A stretch of DNA of 45,176 nucleotides from Niveispirillum sp. (GCF_017996735.1 NZ_JAGOGJ010000048.1:1-45176); one strand, 5' to 3'; shown: positions 24,778-33,624, counted from the first letter of the stretch. Notes: a model not told the origin generated them from the letters alone. Made by a program: numbers and translations.

Positions 24778-26250
24778 ATGTCGCTTGCCACCGCCCGGGC
24801 CTTCCGCCGCAACCTGGCCATGGCCCTGCTTGCCGGTACCGCCCTGCTGGCCCCGGCAGCCATCGAGACCGCCCGCGCCGCCCCGGCCGAGGTGCTGGCC
24901 AATGGTGGTGTCGCCGATCTGGTGGAGCGTGTGTCGCCCGCCGTGGTGACCATCACCGCCGCCCAGACCGCGCCGGCCCGCAGCAATGTGCGCGGCAACC
25001 TGCCGCCGGAGCTTGAGGAATTCCTGCGCCGCTTCGGCATGCCGGGCCTGCCGGGCCAGGGTGGCCGCGGCGAAGGCCGTGGCGCCCCCGTGGCCCGGGC
25101 GCTGGGTTCCGGCTTCGTCTTCGACGCGTCCGGCTATGTCGTGACCAACCGCCATGTGATCGCCGATGCCGATCAGGTCACCGTCGCCTTCAGTGACGGG
25201 ACGGAGCGCGAGGCGGAGATCGTGGGCGAGGATGAACGCACCGATCTGGCCGTGTTGAGGGTCAAGACCGACAAGCCCCTGCCGGCCCTGAAATTCGCTG
25301 ACAGCGACAAGGTGCGTGTGGGTGATGTGGCCGTGGCCGTGGGCAATCCGTTCGGCCTGGGCGGCACCGTAACCGCCGGCATCGTGTCGGCCCGGTCCCG
25401 CGATATCGGCTCCGGTCCCTATGACGACTATATCCAGCTTGATGCCTCCATCAATTCCGGCAATTCCGGCGGTCCGACCTTCAACATGGCCGGCGACGTG
25501 ATCGGCATCAACACCGCCATCTTCTCCCCCAATGGCGGGTCGGTGGGCATCGGCTTCGCCATCCCGTCCAATCTGGCCAAGCCGGTGGTCGAGGCACTGA
25601 AGCGTGACGGCAAAGTGGAACGTGGCTGGTTGGGCGTGAACCTGCAGGGTGTCACCAAGGAACTGGCCGATGGTCTGGGCCTGTCGAAGGAGGGAGGCGC
25701 CCTGATCGCGGCCGTGGAACCGAAAAGCCCGGCGGAAAAGGCCGGCCTGAAGCCGGGTGACGTGGTGCTGTCGGCTGGCGGCAAGCCCATCAAGGATACC
25801 CGCGATCTGGCCCGTCAGGTCGGCATGGTGAAGCCCGGCACGAAGCTGGACCTGGCCCTGTGGCGTGATGGCAAGGAGAAGACCCTGGCCGTGACGGTCG
25901 AACAGGCCCCCGGCCAGCCGCAGCAGCGTCTGGCCAAGACCGAGGCGCAGAAGCAGGAAGGGGAGGAGGTGGCCGGCCTCAAGCTCTCCAGCCTCAACGG
26001 CCAGTGGCGTCAGCGCTTGCGCCTGTCCGAGGATGCGTCCGGCGTCGTGGTCCTTGACGTTGGCAATGGTATCGAAGGGCTGCGGCCCGGCGATCTGATC
26101 ACCTCGGTCAACAATAATCCCGTTGCCCAGCCCGCCGATGTGGCGGCCCAGGTGAAGGCCGCATCCAAGGCGGGACGCAAGAATGCGCTGGTTCAGGTGC
26201 GCCGTGGCGAGACGACGGCCTTCCTGACCATCCCGGTCGATGTCGGCTGA
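24778..26250 (+). CDS. degP: DegP/HtrA (Do-family) periplasmic serine protease
   Basis: The 490-residue exported protease-chaperone degrades or holds misfolded envelope proteins. A Sec signal ends near ETARA. The trypsin-like domain has the triad His126 (TNRHVIAD), Asp156 (RTDLAVLRV) and Ser230 (NSGNSGGPTF). Two PDZ domains follow (about 275-365 and 395-485). A Gly/Arg-rich stretch (residues 89-105) corresponds to the variable LA loop. I chose the ATG at 24778, six bases after GGAG; in-frame ATGs at 24766 and 24775 are possible. It is divergent from an OmpR-type two-component system, as expected for envelope-stress control, and is followed by a strong terminator. Confidence 0.95.
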   Translation: MSLATARAFRRNLAMALLAGTALLAPAAIETARAAPAEVLANGGVADLVERVSPAVVTITAAQTAPARSNVRGNLPPELEEFLRRFGMPGLPGQGGRGEGRGAPVARALGSGFVFDASGYVVTNRHVIADADQVTVAFSDGTEREAEIVGEDERTDLAVLRVKTDKPLPALKFADSDKVRVGDVAVAVGNPFGLGGTVTAGIVSARSRDIGSGPYDDYIQLDASINSGNSGGPTFNMAGDVIGINTAIFSPNGGSVGIGFAIPSNLAKPVVEALKRDGKVERGWLGVNLQGVTKELADGLGLSKEGGALIAAVEPKSPAEKAGLKPGDVVLSAGGKPIKDTRDLARQVGMVKPGTKLDLALWRDGKEKTLAVTVEQAPGQPQQRLAKTEAQKQEGEEVAGLKLSSLNGQWRQRLRLSEDASGVVVLDVGNGIEGLRPGDLITSVNNNPVAQPADVAAQVKAASKAGRKNALVQVRRGETTAFLTIPVDVG

Positions 26251-26276
26251 CATATCCGGGTCGGTTCTGGCGCTGA

Positions 26277-26310
26277 AAGGGGGGAGCGGGCAACCGCTTC
26301 CCCCCTTCTT
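26277..26310 (+). terminator. Terminator after degP, probably bidirectional
   Basis: A 12- to 13-bp stem with one bulged base (AAGGGGGGAGCGG against CCGCTTCCCCCCTT, loop GCAA) is followed by CTT. The complementary strand gives a similar hairpin followed by TTTC, so it may also end the convergent flavoprotein operon, whose stop is at 26322. Confidence 0.65.
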
Positions 26311-26321
26311 GCAACCGGGTG

Positions 26322-28274
26322 CTACAGCGCGGCGGCCAGCGCATAGGCCTGCTGGGTGGCGAAGACGATGCGGCGGGGGGCGAAGGCATCGCCCAGCAGA
26401 TGCAGGTTGGCCTGCCGCCCCTTCAACGCGGCATAAAGACCCGCGTCGGCCACCGACCCGCAGGCCAGGACCACGCTGTCCACCCCGTCCGCCAGTTCCT
26501 CCTTGAAGGAGAAGACGTTACGCAGGCGGATGCGGCCCGGTTCGATGGCGATGGCCTGCACCTGATGGCGGAACGTCACGCCGCCGCGCGACAACCGGGC
26601 CAGAAACGCACCCAGCGTGTAGCGCCCCACAAGCGGCGCCGGCCCCGGCGTCTGGTACAGCAGGGTCACCGCATGTCCGCGCTGGGCCAGCAGGTCGGCC
26701 AGGGCCAGCGGCGCGGCATGGTCATCCTGCACGATGACATGCACCCGCCGGCCCAGCGCCGCGCGGTCGGTCAGGACATCGCGCATCTCATGCACAAAGG
26801 GCAGGTCCAGGCCCGTGATGTCGGGCCGGCGGGCGACGGCGCCCGTGGCCACCGCCACCATATCCATGCCTTCCGCCAGCACCGCCTCAGCCGTGGCCCG
26901 GCGCCCGCGATGGACATTCACGTCCAACTGATCCAGGCGGTGGGACAGATGGTCGACCCAGGACAGGAACCCTTCCTGCGTGGGCAGCAAGGCCGCCAGC
27001 CGAACCTGTCCGCCCAGCCGGTCGGCAGCTTCCCACAAGGTTACCTTGTGTCCGCGTTCGGCGGCGCGGACCGCCAGTTCCAGACCGGCCGGGCCGCCGC
27101 CCACCACCAGCAGGCGTTTTTTCACCGCCACGCGGGGCAACGGCCCCTCCACCTCTCGCCCCGCATCGGGATTGACGGCGCAGGCGAAGGGCAGGTTTTC
27201 CACATAACGCCTGCTGATACATTCGTTGCAGCCGATGCAGGGCCGGATATCGGCGGCCCGGCCGTCGCGCGCCTTGGCCAGCAACTGACCATCGGCGAAA
27301 TGCGCCCGCGCCATGCCCACGACATCGGCATGCCCGTCGGCCAGCGCCTTTTCCGCCACGTCCGGTCCGGTGATGCGGCCCGTATAGACGATGGGGATGG
27401 AGAGTGAGCGGCGATAGAGGGCCGCTTGTTCGGCCCAGCCGCCGGCCGAATAATGATGCGGCTGGATATAGGACGGGTCGCCCCAGGGGCTGCCCATCAC
27501 CAGATGCACATAATCCACCAGCCTGGCATCGGCCAGCCGCCCGGCAATGGCGGCCCCGCCCAGCAGGTCGTACCCGCCCGGCTCCCCCTCTGCCATGTTC
27601 ATCCGGATGCCAACGGTGAAGCCCGGCCCCGTGGCCTCCCGAATCTCCGTCAGGATTTCCGTGACGAAGCGCAGGCGGTTGGCGAACGACCCGCCATATT
27701 CATCGTCCCGCCGGTTGGTCAGGGGCGACAGGAACCATTCCATCAGGTCATCATGGTTGGCGTGGATCTCCACCCCGTCCAGCCCCGCCTTCTGCGCCTG
27801 CGCGGCGGAGAAACGGTATTCCTTTACGAACCAGCGGATCTCATCACGGTCCAGGGCGTGGGGCACCTGATGGATCAGGGGGCCGGACAAGCGCGCGCTG
27901 GGCGCGTGCGGCATGCCGCCCTGGATGACCAGTTGTGTGGTCGCCACGGCCCCTTCCGCCTTCACCGCCGCCGCATAGGCTCCGGCCCTTTCCAGATAAT
28001 GGGGCAGGCGGAAGACGCCCTGTTTCATGGCGCCCACGCCCGTGGGTTCGAACCCGGGCGGCATCAGGTTTTCCACAAACCCGGTGATCCCGTCGATCCA
28101 GCCGGCCCCGGCCCGCGCGCGCGACGCCCAATAAGCGATGTTGCGGTCGGCCTCCGCCGGGGTGCCCCACAGATTGCCGACGGCGCTGGCATGGGGCGGC
28201 AGCATCACGCGGTTGCGGATTTTCAGGGCCCCCACGGTCAGCGGCCGGAGCAGGTTGGGATATGTGGTGCTCAT
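26322..28274 (-). CDS. Old-yellow-enzyme-type FMN/4Fe-4S/FAD oxidoreductase
   Basis: The 650-residue protein has the three-part build of 2,4-dienoyl-CoA reductase, BaiCD-like enzymes and trimethylamine dehydrogenase. A FMN-binding barrel (1-340) includes DGVEIHANHDDLMEWFLSP and TNRRDDEYGGS. A 4Fe-4S cysteine set follows at 346, 349, 352 and 365. From about 385 a FAD/NAD(P) domain begins (LLVVGGGPAGLELAVRAAERG). The C-x2-C-x2-C-x12-C spacing equals that of trimethylamine dehydrogenase and is one residue shorter than my memory of FadH. It follows the KstD-like gene by 13 bases with a purine-rich ribosome site. The likely reaction is reduction of an activated C=C bond; the substrate is unknown. 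Confidence 0.88.
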   Translation of the reverse strand: MSTTYPNLLRPLTVGALKIRNRVMLPPHASAVGNLWGTPAEADRNIAYWASRARAGAGWIDGITGFVENLMPPGFEPTGVGAMKQGVFRLPHYLERAGAYAAAVKAEGAVATTQLVIQGGMPHAPSARLSGPLIHQVPHALDRDEIRWFVKEYRFSAAQAQKAGLDGVEIHANHDDLMEWFLSPLTNRRDDEYGGSFANRLRFVTEILTEIREATGPGFTVGIRMNMAEGEPGGYDLLGGAAIAGRLADARLVDYVHLVMGSPWGDPSYIQPHHYSAGGWAEQAALYRRSLSIPIVYTGRITGPDVAEKALADGHADVVGMARAHFADGQLLAKARDGRAADIRPCIGCNECISRRYVENLPFACAVNPDAGREVEGPLPRVAVKKRLLVVGGGPAGLELAVRAAERGHKVTLWEAADRLGGQVRLAALLPTQEGFLSWVDHLSHRLDQLDVNVHRGRRATAEAVLAEGMDMVAVATGAVARRPDITGLDLPFVHEMRDVLTDRAALGRRVHVIVQDDHAAPLALADLLAQRGHAVTLLYQTPGPAPLVGRYTLGAFLARLSRGGVTFRHQVQAIAIEPGRIRLRNVFSFKEELADGVDSVVLACGSVADAGLYAALKGRQANLHLLGDAFAPRRIVFATQQAYALAAAL

Positions 28275-28287
28275 GCCTTTTCCCCCC

Positions 28288-29913
28288 TTATCGTGCGTTG
28301 GACCGGGCGGCCGCGCGCCCTGCGCGCCAGCCGAAGATCATGGCGGGACCCAGCGTGCCGCCCGCCCCGCCATAGACCTTGCCCGTCACCCCCCCCATGG
28401 CATTGCCGGCGGCGTACAGGCCGGGGATCGGCTGGCCCGACAGGTCCAGAACGGCCCCGTCGCGATCCGTCTTCGGCCCGCCTTTGGTGCCCAGCGTGCT
28501 GGCATGCACCGGCACGGCATAGAAGGGGCCGCGATCCAGCGGCCCCAGCGTGCGGGCAGGACCCGCGGGGCGGTCGACATCGCCGTTCCAGCCGTCATAG
28601 GCGCTGGTCCCCCGCCCGAAATCCGCGTCCTGGCCCGTCTCCATCATCTGGTTCCAATGCGCGACCGTGCCCGTCAGGGCATCGGCGGGCAGGCCCAGGC
28701 ACCGGGCCAGGTCCGCCACGCTGTCCCCCCGCGCGATCCAGTCCGGGGCCACGGCGCCGGGCGCCAGCCCGAAGAAGCCGTAGCGGTCCAGATAGGTCTG
28801 GCAAAAGATCAGCCAGCAGGGCTGGTTGGCATAGGTGAAGCCGACCGGGTCAAAGGCGTGAAGCACGGCCCCGAAGGCATTGTAATTCGTCGCCTCATTG
28901 GCAAAGCGCCGGCCCCGGGCATTGACCATGATCGACCCCGGCAGGGTGCGTTCGCGCAGCAGCAGGAAATGCCGGGTCGGGTCGTCGCCCGCCACCGCCT
29001 CCCCACCCCAGGCGATGGTGGGCACCCACCAGGCCTCCGCCATGTTGGTCAGGGCAGCGCCGGCCCGCATGGCCATGCGCAACCCGTCGCCGGTGCAGGT
29101 GCGGGCCGTGGGCAGATGGCCGACGGGACCGCGCAGGAAATCCCGCGCCAGATCGCGGTCCCATTCAAACCCGCCGGTGGCGATGATCACCCCGCGCCGG
29201 GCCGCTATCGTGTCGTTGCCGCTGCACACGCCCGTCACCCGGCCCGTCTCATCACGCAGAAGGTCGGTCACCGTCTGGTTCAGGCGCGGTTCGATGCCCC
29301 GGTCCAGACAGGCCTTCAACAGCCAGCCGACCAGGGCGCGGCCACAGCATTCGATGCCGGCGGCGCGGCGGGTCTGGATCGTGGTGGCATTCACCCCGCC
29401 GCTGCCATCCCCGCGCGGGCGTTCGCCGATCATGGTCCAGGGATTGGCCCGCCCGCGCAAAACCGTCTCCGCCCAATCGCCCAGCGACGTCATGGCAAAG
29501 GGACCGGGTTCCAGCGACCGTCCGCCATCGGGCATGCCGCCCGGATGTTCGGGATGGTAGTCGGGAAACCCCTCCACCAGCCTGATCTCCATCCCCACTG
29601 GCCCTGCCAGCCAGTCGATCAGGCCCGCCACCGAGTCCACATAGGTTTCCGCCATCACCGGATCGATCAGGCCCAGTGAAAGCGCCGCCAGATAGGCCAG
29701 CGCCTTTTCCCGGCTGTCGCTGTCGCCTGCGAAACGGTTGGCCGGTAACCAGAACACACCACCCGACAGGGCGGTGGTGCCGCCAAGGGCGCCGGCCTTT
29801 TCCAGCAGCAGCACCCTGGCGCCCGCATCCGCCGCCGCCAGGGCCGCCACCAGACCGGCGGCCCCGCTGCCCAGCACGATCACATCCACCGCTTCCATCC
29901 CCGGCCCTTCCAT
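28288..29913 (-). CDS. FAD-dependent dehydrogenase, 3-ketosteroid-delta1-dehydrogenase/fumarate-reductase type
   Basis: The 541-residue flavoprotein begins with the dinucleotide-binding motif VIVLGSGAAGLVAALAAADAG, then LEKAGALGGTTALSGGVFWLP. Its C-terminus reads IPGLYAAGNAMGGV and VYGGAGGTLGPAMIFGWRAGR, which closely resembles the conserved end of KstD-type steroid dehydrogenases, including the tyrosine of the Y-x-G-A-G-x-T-x-G motif. It would insert or remove a double bond next to a ketone in a cyclic substrate. GGAGG precedes the ATG at 29913. It is the first gene of a two-gene operon with the OYE-type enzyme, divergent from a TetR regulator. The steroid link is an inference; terpenoid or aromatic-derived ketones are equally possible. 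Confidence 0.85.
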   Translation of the reverse strand: MEGPGMEAVDVIVLGSGAAGLVAALAAADAGARVLLLEKAGALGGTTALSGGVFWLPANRFAGDSDSREKALAYLAALSLGLIDPVMAETYVDSVAGLIDWLAGPVGMEIRLVEGFPDYHPEHPGGMPDGGRSLEPGPFAMTSLGDWAETVLRGRANPWTMIGERPRGDGSGGVNATTIQTRRAAGIECCGRALVGWLLKACLDRGIEPRLNQTVTDLLRDETGRVTGVCSGNDTIAARRGVIIATGGFEWDRDLARDFLRGPVGHLPTARTCTGDGLRMAMRAGAALTNMAEAWWVPTIAWGGEAVAGDDPTRHFLLLRERTLPGSIMVNARGRRFANEATNYNAFGAVLHAFDPVGFTYANQPCWLIFCQTYLDRYGFFGLAPGAVAPDWIARGDSVADLARCLGLPADALTGTVAHWNQMMETGQDADFGRGTSAYDGWNGDVDRPAGPARTLGPLDRGPFYAVPVHASTLGTKGGPKTDRDGAVLDLSGQPIPGLYAAGNAMGGVTGKVYGGAGGTLGPAMIFGWRAGRAAARSNAR

Positions 29914-29946
29914 CTTTTCCTCCCGCGCGGCATGATGGCCTGACGC

Positions 29947-29983
29947 CCGTTATATAACGGATGTTATTTATAACGAATGTTAT
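29947..29983. promoter_or_regulatory. TetR-type operator array with five half-sites
   Basis: Between the divergent flavoprotein and TetR genes lie GTTAT (29949-29953), ATAAC (29954-29958), GTTAT (29963-29967), ATAAC (29970-29974) and GTTAT (29979-29983). The first two form a 14-bp perfect palindrome (29947-29960). TAACGGATGTTAT and TAACGAATGTTAT are direct copies 16 bp apart. It is very AT-rich within GC-rich DNA and reaches almost to the TetR ribosome site, so binding should block both promoters. Confidence 0.7.
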
Positions 29984-29993
29984 AGGAAAAGCA

Positions 29994-30566
29994 ATGCCGG
30001 CCGTGGTGGATCACGAGGCGCGCCGACGCGCCGTGGCGGATGTGACGGCGGATCTGATCGCCAGGGCGGGGATGGAAGCCGTGACGGTGCGCGAGGTGGC
30101 GCAGGCCGCCGGTTACAGCACGGCCATCGTCAGCCATTATTTCGCGTCAAAGGTGGAACTGCTGTTCTACACCTACCGCGCCACGGTGCTGCGCGCGCAC
30201 CAGCGGATGGAGGCGGCGCTGGATACGGGGGGCGGGTCGATCCGCCCCTACCTGGCGGCATTGCTGCCCTTGAATGAGGAACAGCGTCGCGACTGGCTGG
30301 TCTGGTTTTCCTTCTGGACCATGGCCATCGCCGATCAGACCCTGTCGGCCGAACAGCAGGTGCGCTCCCGCCAGATCACCACGCGCATCACGGCCCTGCT
30401 GCTGGAACGCGGATTGTCGGAAGATGCGGCCAGGGCCGGGGCACGGCGCCTGCTGGTCACCATCTATGGCATGGCCAGCCAGGCCTTTTTCGACCCTGAC
30501 CGCTGGCCGCCGGAAACGCAGCTATCCCTGCTGGATGCCGATCTGGCGGCGCTGGGCGTCAGTTGA
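29994..30566 (+). CDS. TetR/AcrR-family transcriptional regulator
   Basis: The 190-residue protein has an N-terminal helix-turn-helix (GMEAVTVREVAQAAGYSTAIVSHYFASKVELL, about residues 26-57), followed by a helical ligand-binding domain. I start it at the ATG at 29994, preceded by AGGA five bases upstream; the longer frame from 29961 would lie in the operator. It is divergent from the FAD dehydrogenase/OYE operon and very probably represses it, and itself, through the half-site array, with release by the pathway substrate. Its 3' end overlaps the convergent HPP gene by 45 bp. Confidence 0.9.
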   Translation: MPAVVDHEARRRAVADVTADLIARAGMEAVTVREVAQAAGYSTAIVSHYFASKVELLFYTYRATVLRAHQRMEAALDTGGGSIRPYLAALLPLNEEQRRDWLVWFSFWTMAIADQTLSAEQQVRSRQITTRITALLLERGLSEDAARAGARRLLVTIYGMASQAFFDPDRWPPETQLSLLDADLAALGVS

Positions 30567-31076
30567 CGGCCGGGCGGGGACCGGGCGCTTGGGATAGTCG
30601 AATTTTGGCGGCAGCCGGTGATGCAAGGCGGCATAGACCACCATCACCAGTGCGCCCGCCACGGCGATGGACAGCAGTTCCAGCGCCGGCATGGCCGATG
30701 ATCCCGCCACCACCACGGGCATGGCGCCCGCGGGCGGATGGGTCAGGCGGGCCAGCGACATGGCCGTGATGGCGGCCCCGACCGTCAGCCCCACCACCCA
30801 CCAGTCTGCGGGCAGGGCCATATGGGCCAGCAGGGTGACCAGACCGGCCAGCAGGTAACCGCCGACGACATTCACCGGCTGGGCCAGCGGGCTGGCCGCC
30901 TGCGCGAACAGCAGCACGGCACTGGCCCCGAACGGCGCCAGCAGCAGCGGCAGATGCGTCACCCCCGCCAGCCATCCCGCCGCCGCGATACAGACCGCCG
31001 CCCCCAGCCCCGCCTTCAGATGGGCCGTCAGGTGCGGGTGCCGGGTTTCGTGACGGATCAGCAGGTGACGCGGCAT
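30522..31076 (-). CDS. HPP-family integral membrane protein
   Basis: The 184-residue protein has four to five hydrophobic segments and the family motifs LLLAPFGASAVLLFAQ, PLAQPVNVVGGYLLAG and LTHPPAGAMPVVV; the HPP triplet is in the last. Distant plant and cyanobacterial relatives have been linked to nitrite transport, but the role of short bacterial members is not settled. The ATG at 31076 has AGGA seven bases upstream; a longer frame to 31133 lacks support. The gene is convergent with the TetR gene and overlaps its last 45 bases, and divergent from a drug-exporter-like MFS gene. Confidence 0.85.
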   Translation of the reverse strand: MPRHLLIRHETRHPHLTAHLKAGLGAAVCIAAAGWLAGVTHLPLLLAPFGASAVLLFAQAASPLAQPVNVVGGYLLAGLVTLLAHMALPADWWVVGLTVGAAITAMSLARLTHPPAGAMPVVVAGSSAMPALELLSIAVAGALVMVVYAALHHRLPPKFDYPKRPVPARPSTDAQRRQIGIQQG

Positions 31077-31147
31077 GGGTAAATCCTGTGCATTGCGTGC
31101 CTGTTTTCTGGCCTGCGTTCGCACAATTTGCAATCAATCTCTATCGT

Positions 31148-31165
31148 GGCACTCGATTGAGTGCC
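31148..31165. promoter_or_regulatory. Inverted repeat between the HPP and MFS genes
   Basis: GGCACTC-GATT-GAGTGCC is a perfect 7-bp inverted repeat with four-base spacer, about 90 bp before the MFS start and 70 bp before the HPP start. It is in position to serve as an operator for either divergent gene. No regulator gene is next to it and no second copy was noticed. Confidence 0.35.
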
Positions 31166-31257
31166 GTGCATGCCTGTGTCCCGAACTTCACCGTTACGGA
31201 ATAGATGCAGTATCGGATTAATTTGCCGCAACAGATTCCGATGTTGGGGGGAAAAGC

Positions 31258-32418
31258 ATGACGCGGACCTTGATCTGCGCCCTGCTGGTGATGGGCACGC
31301 TGCTGGGCATGGCGGGGATCGATCTGATCCTGCCGTCGCTGCCCTTGCTGGCCACCTGGCCCGGTGGCGATGCGGCGCGGGCGCAACTGGTGATCGCCGC
31401 CTATGTGGCGGGCGCCATGGGCGGCATGCTGCTGTTCGGCAGCCTGGGCGCCCGGTTTGACCGGCGCCTGTTGCTGATGCTGGCCATCGCCGCCTTTGGC
31501 CTTCTGTCGGGCCTGTCGGTGCTGGTTCACGATCTGGATCTGTTGATCCTGCTGCGGTTCGGTCAGGGGCTGGCGGGGTCGGCGCCGGCCGTCTTTGCCC
31601 CCGGCATCATCCGCCGCCTGTTCAGCGAGGTGGGGGCCATGCGCGCCCTGGCGCTGCTGGGCTCGATCGAGGCCATTGCCCCCGGTGCGGCCCCGCTGGC
31701 GGGGGCCGCGCTGATCGCCTGGGCCGGCTGGCAGGCGCCATTCCTGGTCATCGCGTTGGCATCGCTGCTGGTCCTGGCCTGTCTGGGGGCGGGGCTGCGC
31801 ATCCTGCCGGCCGGGCGGGCGGAGATGCGGCGCGAAGGCTCCTATCTGCGCCTGCTGCGCGATCCCGTCTTCCTGCGTTATGGCCTGTCGCATGGCGGGG
31901 TGCTGGGCGGCCTGCTGATCTTTGTGTTCGGCGCGCCGGTCACGATCATCACGGGCATGGGCGGCACCATGGGTGATTTTGTGCTGATGCAGGCCATCGG
32001 CGTCACCCTGTTCGCCGTCACCGCCAATCTGGCGGGGGGCCTGGCCAAACGTTTCGGTATCGAACGGATGATCAGCATCGGTACCTTCATGGCCTTCCTG
32101 TCGGGTGTCCTGCTGCTGGCCTATGGCTGGACGGGCGGCGGGCCGGTCTGGGTCCTGTCGCTGCTGTTCGCACCGATGAATATCGGCCTGGGCCTGCGCG
32201 GGCCGCCGGGTTTCCTGCGCGCCATCATGGCCGGCCGGGGGGATGATGACCGGGCGGCGGCCCTGGTCATCCTGTTCATCACGGGCATCTCCTCGGCGGG
32301 TACGGCGCTGCTGGCCCCCTTCATCACCCTGGGATTGCCGGCCCTGTCCCTGGCGGTCATGCTGGTACAGGCGATGGGGTTGGCAGCGTTGGTCATACTC
32401 CCCCGCCTGCCGGATTGA
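31258..32418 (+). CDS. Bcr/CflA-like MFS drug exporter
   Basis: The 386-residue membrane protein has about 12 hydrophobic segments. The start motif MGTLLGMAGIDLILPSLPLL fits the DHA1 drug:H+ antiporter branch (Bcr/CflA), whose motif D contains D-x-Y/L-LP-ALP. FGSLGARFDRR is motif A, and RFGQGLAGSAPAVFAPGIIRRLF a motif B-like region. The family exports drugs or small metabolites by proton exchange; the substrate here is unknown. A strong purine-rich ribosome site (GGGGGGAAAAGC) precedes the ATG. It may be co-transcribed with the DUF2157 gene 48 bases downstream, but no terminator or promoter decides this. Confidence 0.85.
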   Translation: MTRTLICALLVMGTLLGMAGIDLILPSLPLLATWPGGDAARAQLVIAAYVAGAMGGMLLFGSLGARFDRRLLLMLAIAAFGLLSGLSVLVHDLDLLILLRFGQGLAGSAPAVFAPGIIRRLFSEVGAMRALALLGSIEAIAPGAAPLAGAALIAWAGWQAPFLVIALASLLVLACLGAGLRILPAGRAEMRREGSYLRLLRDPVFLRYGLSHGGVLGGLLIFVFGAPVTIITGMGGTMGDFVLMQAIGVTLFAVTANLAGGLAKRFGIERMISIGTFMAFLSGVLLLAYGWTGGGPVWVLSLLFAPMNIGLGLRGPPGFLRAIMAGRGDDDRAAALVILFITGISSAGTALLAPFITLGLPALSLAVMLVQAMGLAALVILPRLPD

Positions 32419-32466
32419 TGACTTGTCAGGGGCGCGGGCTTTGGCCACCCTGGGGCAAAATGACCG

Positions 32467-33624
32467 ATGGGAAATGGCATGGGTCCGGTTCTCGGATTGC
32501 AAGGCAAACTGGCCGATTGGCGGCGTGAGGGCATCATCGATGCCGCACAGGCCGACCGCATCACGGCCTATGAGGCGGCCCGCGGCCGGCCCCGGCTGGC
32601 CCTGGCGCTGGCCGTGCTGGGGGCCTTCACCATCGGCGTCGGCATCATCGCCATCATCGCCGCCAACTGGGATGCCATCCCCATCACCCTGCGCCTGGGC
32701 CTGCATGTGGCGCTCAATCTCTGTCTGGGGGCCGCCGCCTGGGTCTGGACCCGCGCCGCCGGTGCGGAACCATCCGCCAAGGGGGAAGGGGCGATCCTGC
32801 TGCTGTCCTTGTCCACCCTGGCCCTGATCGCCCATATCGGACAGAGTTTCCAGTTGCAGGGCAGTGCCGCCGGCCTGCTGGGTGGCTGGTTGGTGCTGGT
32901 CACCACCTTCACCCTGCTGCTGGCGCGCGGCGGGATCAACCGCTGGGCCTGGACGTGGGGCCTGTTCGCCTGGATGATCTTCACCCTGGACGATCATCAT
33001 GACTGGCTGTCGGACCACCACCTGTTAACGACGGCTTGCATGCTGTTCCTGGCCGCGCTTTATGCGCTTCGGGCCAATATCATCCGCCTGCCGCCGGCCT
33101 GGGCCCGGAATATGGGGCAGGTCGTGGCGGGTGCCGTCATCCTGGGTACTTCCATCATGCTGATGATCGTGGCACCGCTGATGACCCGCTCCGTGGAGGC
33201 AAACATTAGCACCGACGCGCTGATCGGCGCTGGTGTCGGGCTGGTGGCCCTGGCGGCGACGCATCTGCTGGTGCCGGCCGACCGGCGGGGCGCGCATCTG
33301 GGGCTGGGCATCGCCATTTCCCTGTCGCCGGTCCTGTTCATCCTGCCGCTGCTGTTCTCCGGCATCACCGGGGCCATCGTCACGGGCGTGGCCTTCTGCC
33401 TCTACTGGATCGGGCTGGCGCGGCTGGCCCTGCTGGCGGGGCGGACAAGCTGGTACCGGCTGGCCGTGGCGCTGATCGCCGTCAGGGTGTTCGTGGCCTA
33501 TCTGGATGCGGCGGGCGGTTTGATGGCCACGGGCCTGGGCCTGATCCTGGCGGGGCTGGTGCTGCTGGGTCTGGCCTATGCTGCCTGGCGGGTCATGGAA
33601 TGGCGTGTGGGGAGGCCGGTATGA
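32467..33624 (+). CDS. DUF2157 membrane protein
   Basis: The 385-residue protein has a short cytosolic N-terminus (LADWRREGIIDAAQADRITAYEAA, a leucine-rich helical pair typical of DUF2157) followed by about ten hydrophobic segments. Its stop overlaps the start of a GDYXXLXY-type gene, a pairing I recognise from many bacteria where both proteins occur together in the membrane. Function is unknown. A second in-frame ATG at 32479 is a possible start and has GGGA six bases ahead. Confidence 0.85.
   Translation: MGNGMGPVLGLQGKLADWRREGIIDAAQADRITAYEAARGRPRLALALAVLGAFTIGVGIIAIIAANWDAIPITLRLGLHVALNLCLGAAAWVWTRAAGAEPSAKGEGAILLLSLSTLALIAHIGQSFQLQGSAAGLLGGWLVLVTTFTLLLARGGINRWAWTWGLFAWMIFTLDDHHDWLSDHHLLTTACMLFLAALYALRANIIRLPPAWARNMGQVVAGAVILGTSIMLMIVAPLMTRSVEANISTDALIGAGVGLVALAATHLLVPADRRGAHLGLGIAISLSPVLFILPLLFSGITGAIVTGVAFCLYWIGLARLALLAGRTSWYRLAVALIAVRVFVAYLDAAGGLMATGLGLILAGLVLLGLAYAAWRVMEWRVGRPV

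Noticed and set aside
31141..33021. 626-codon open frame on the minus strand
   Set aside because: It is antisense to the MFS and DUF2157 genes and its product is a low-complexity Gln/Arg/Gly/Asp-rich sequence, as expected for a shadow frame in GC-rich DNA.
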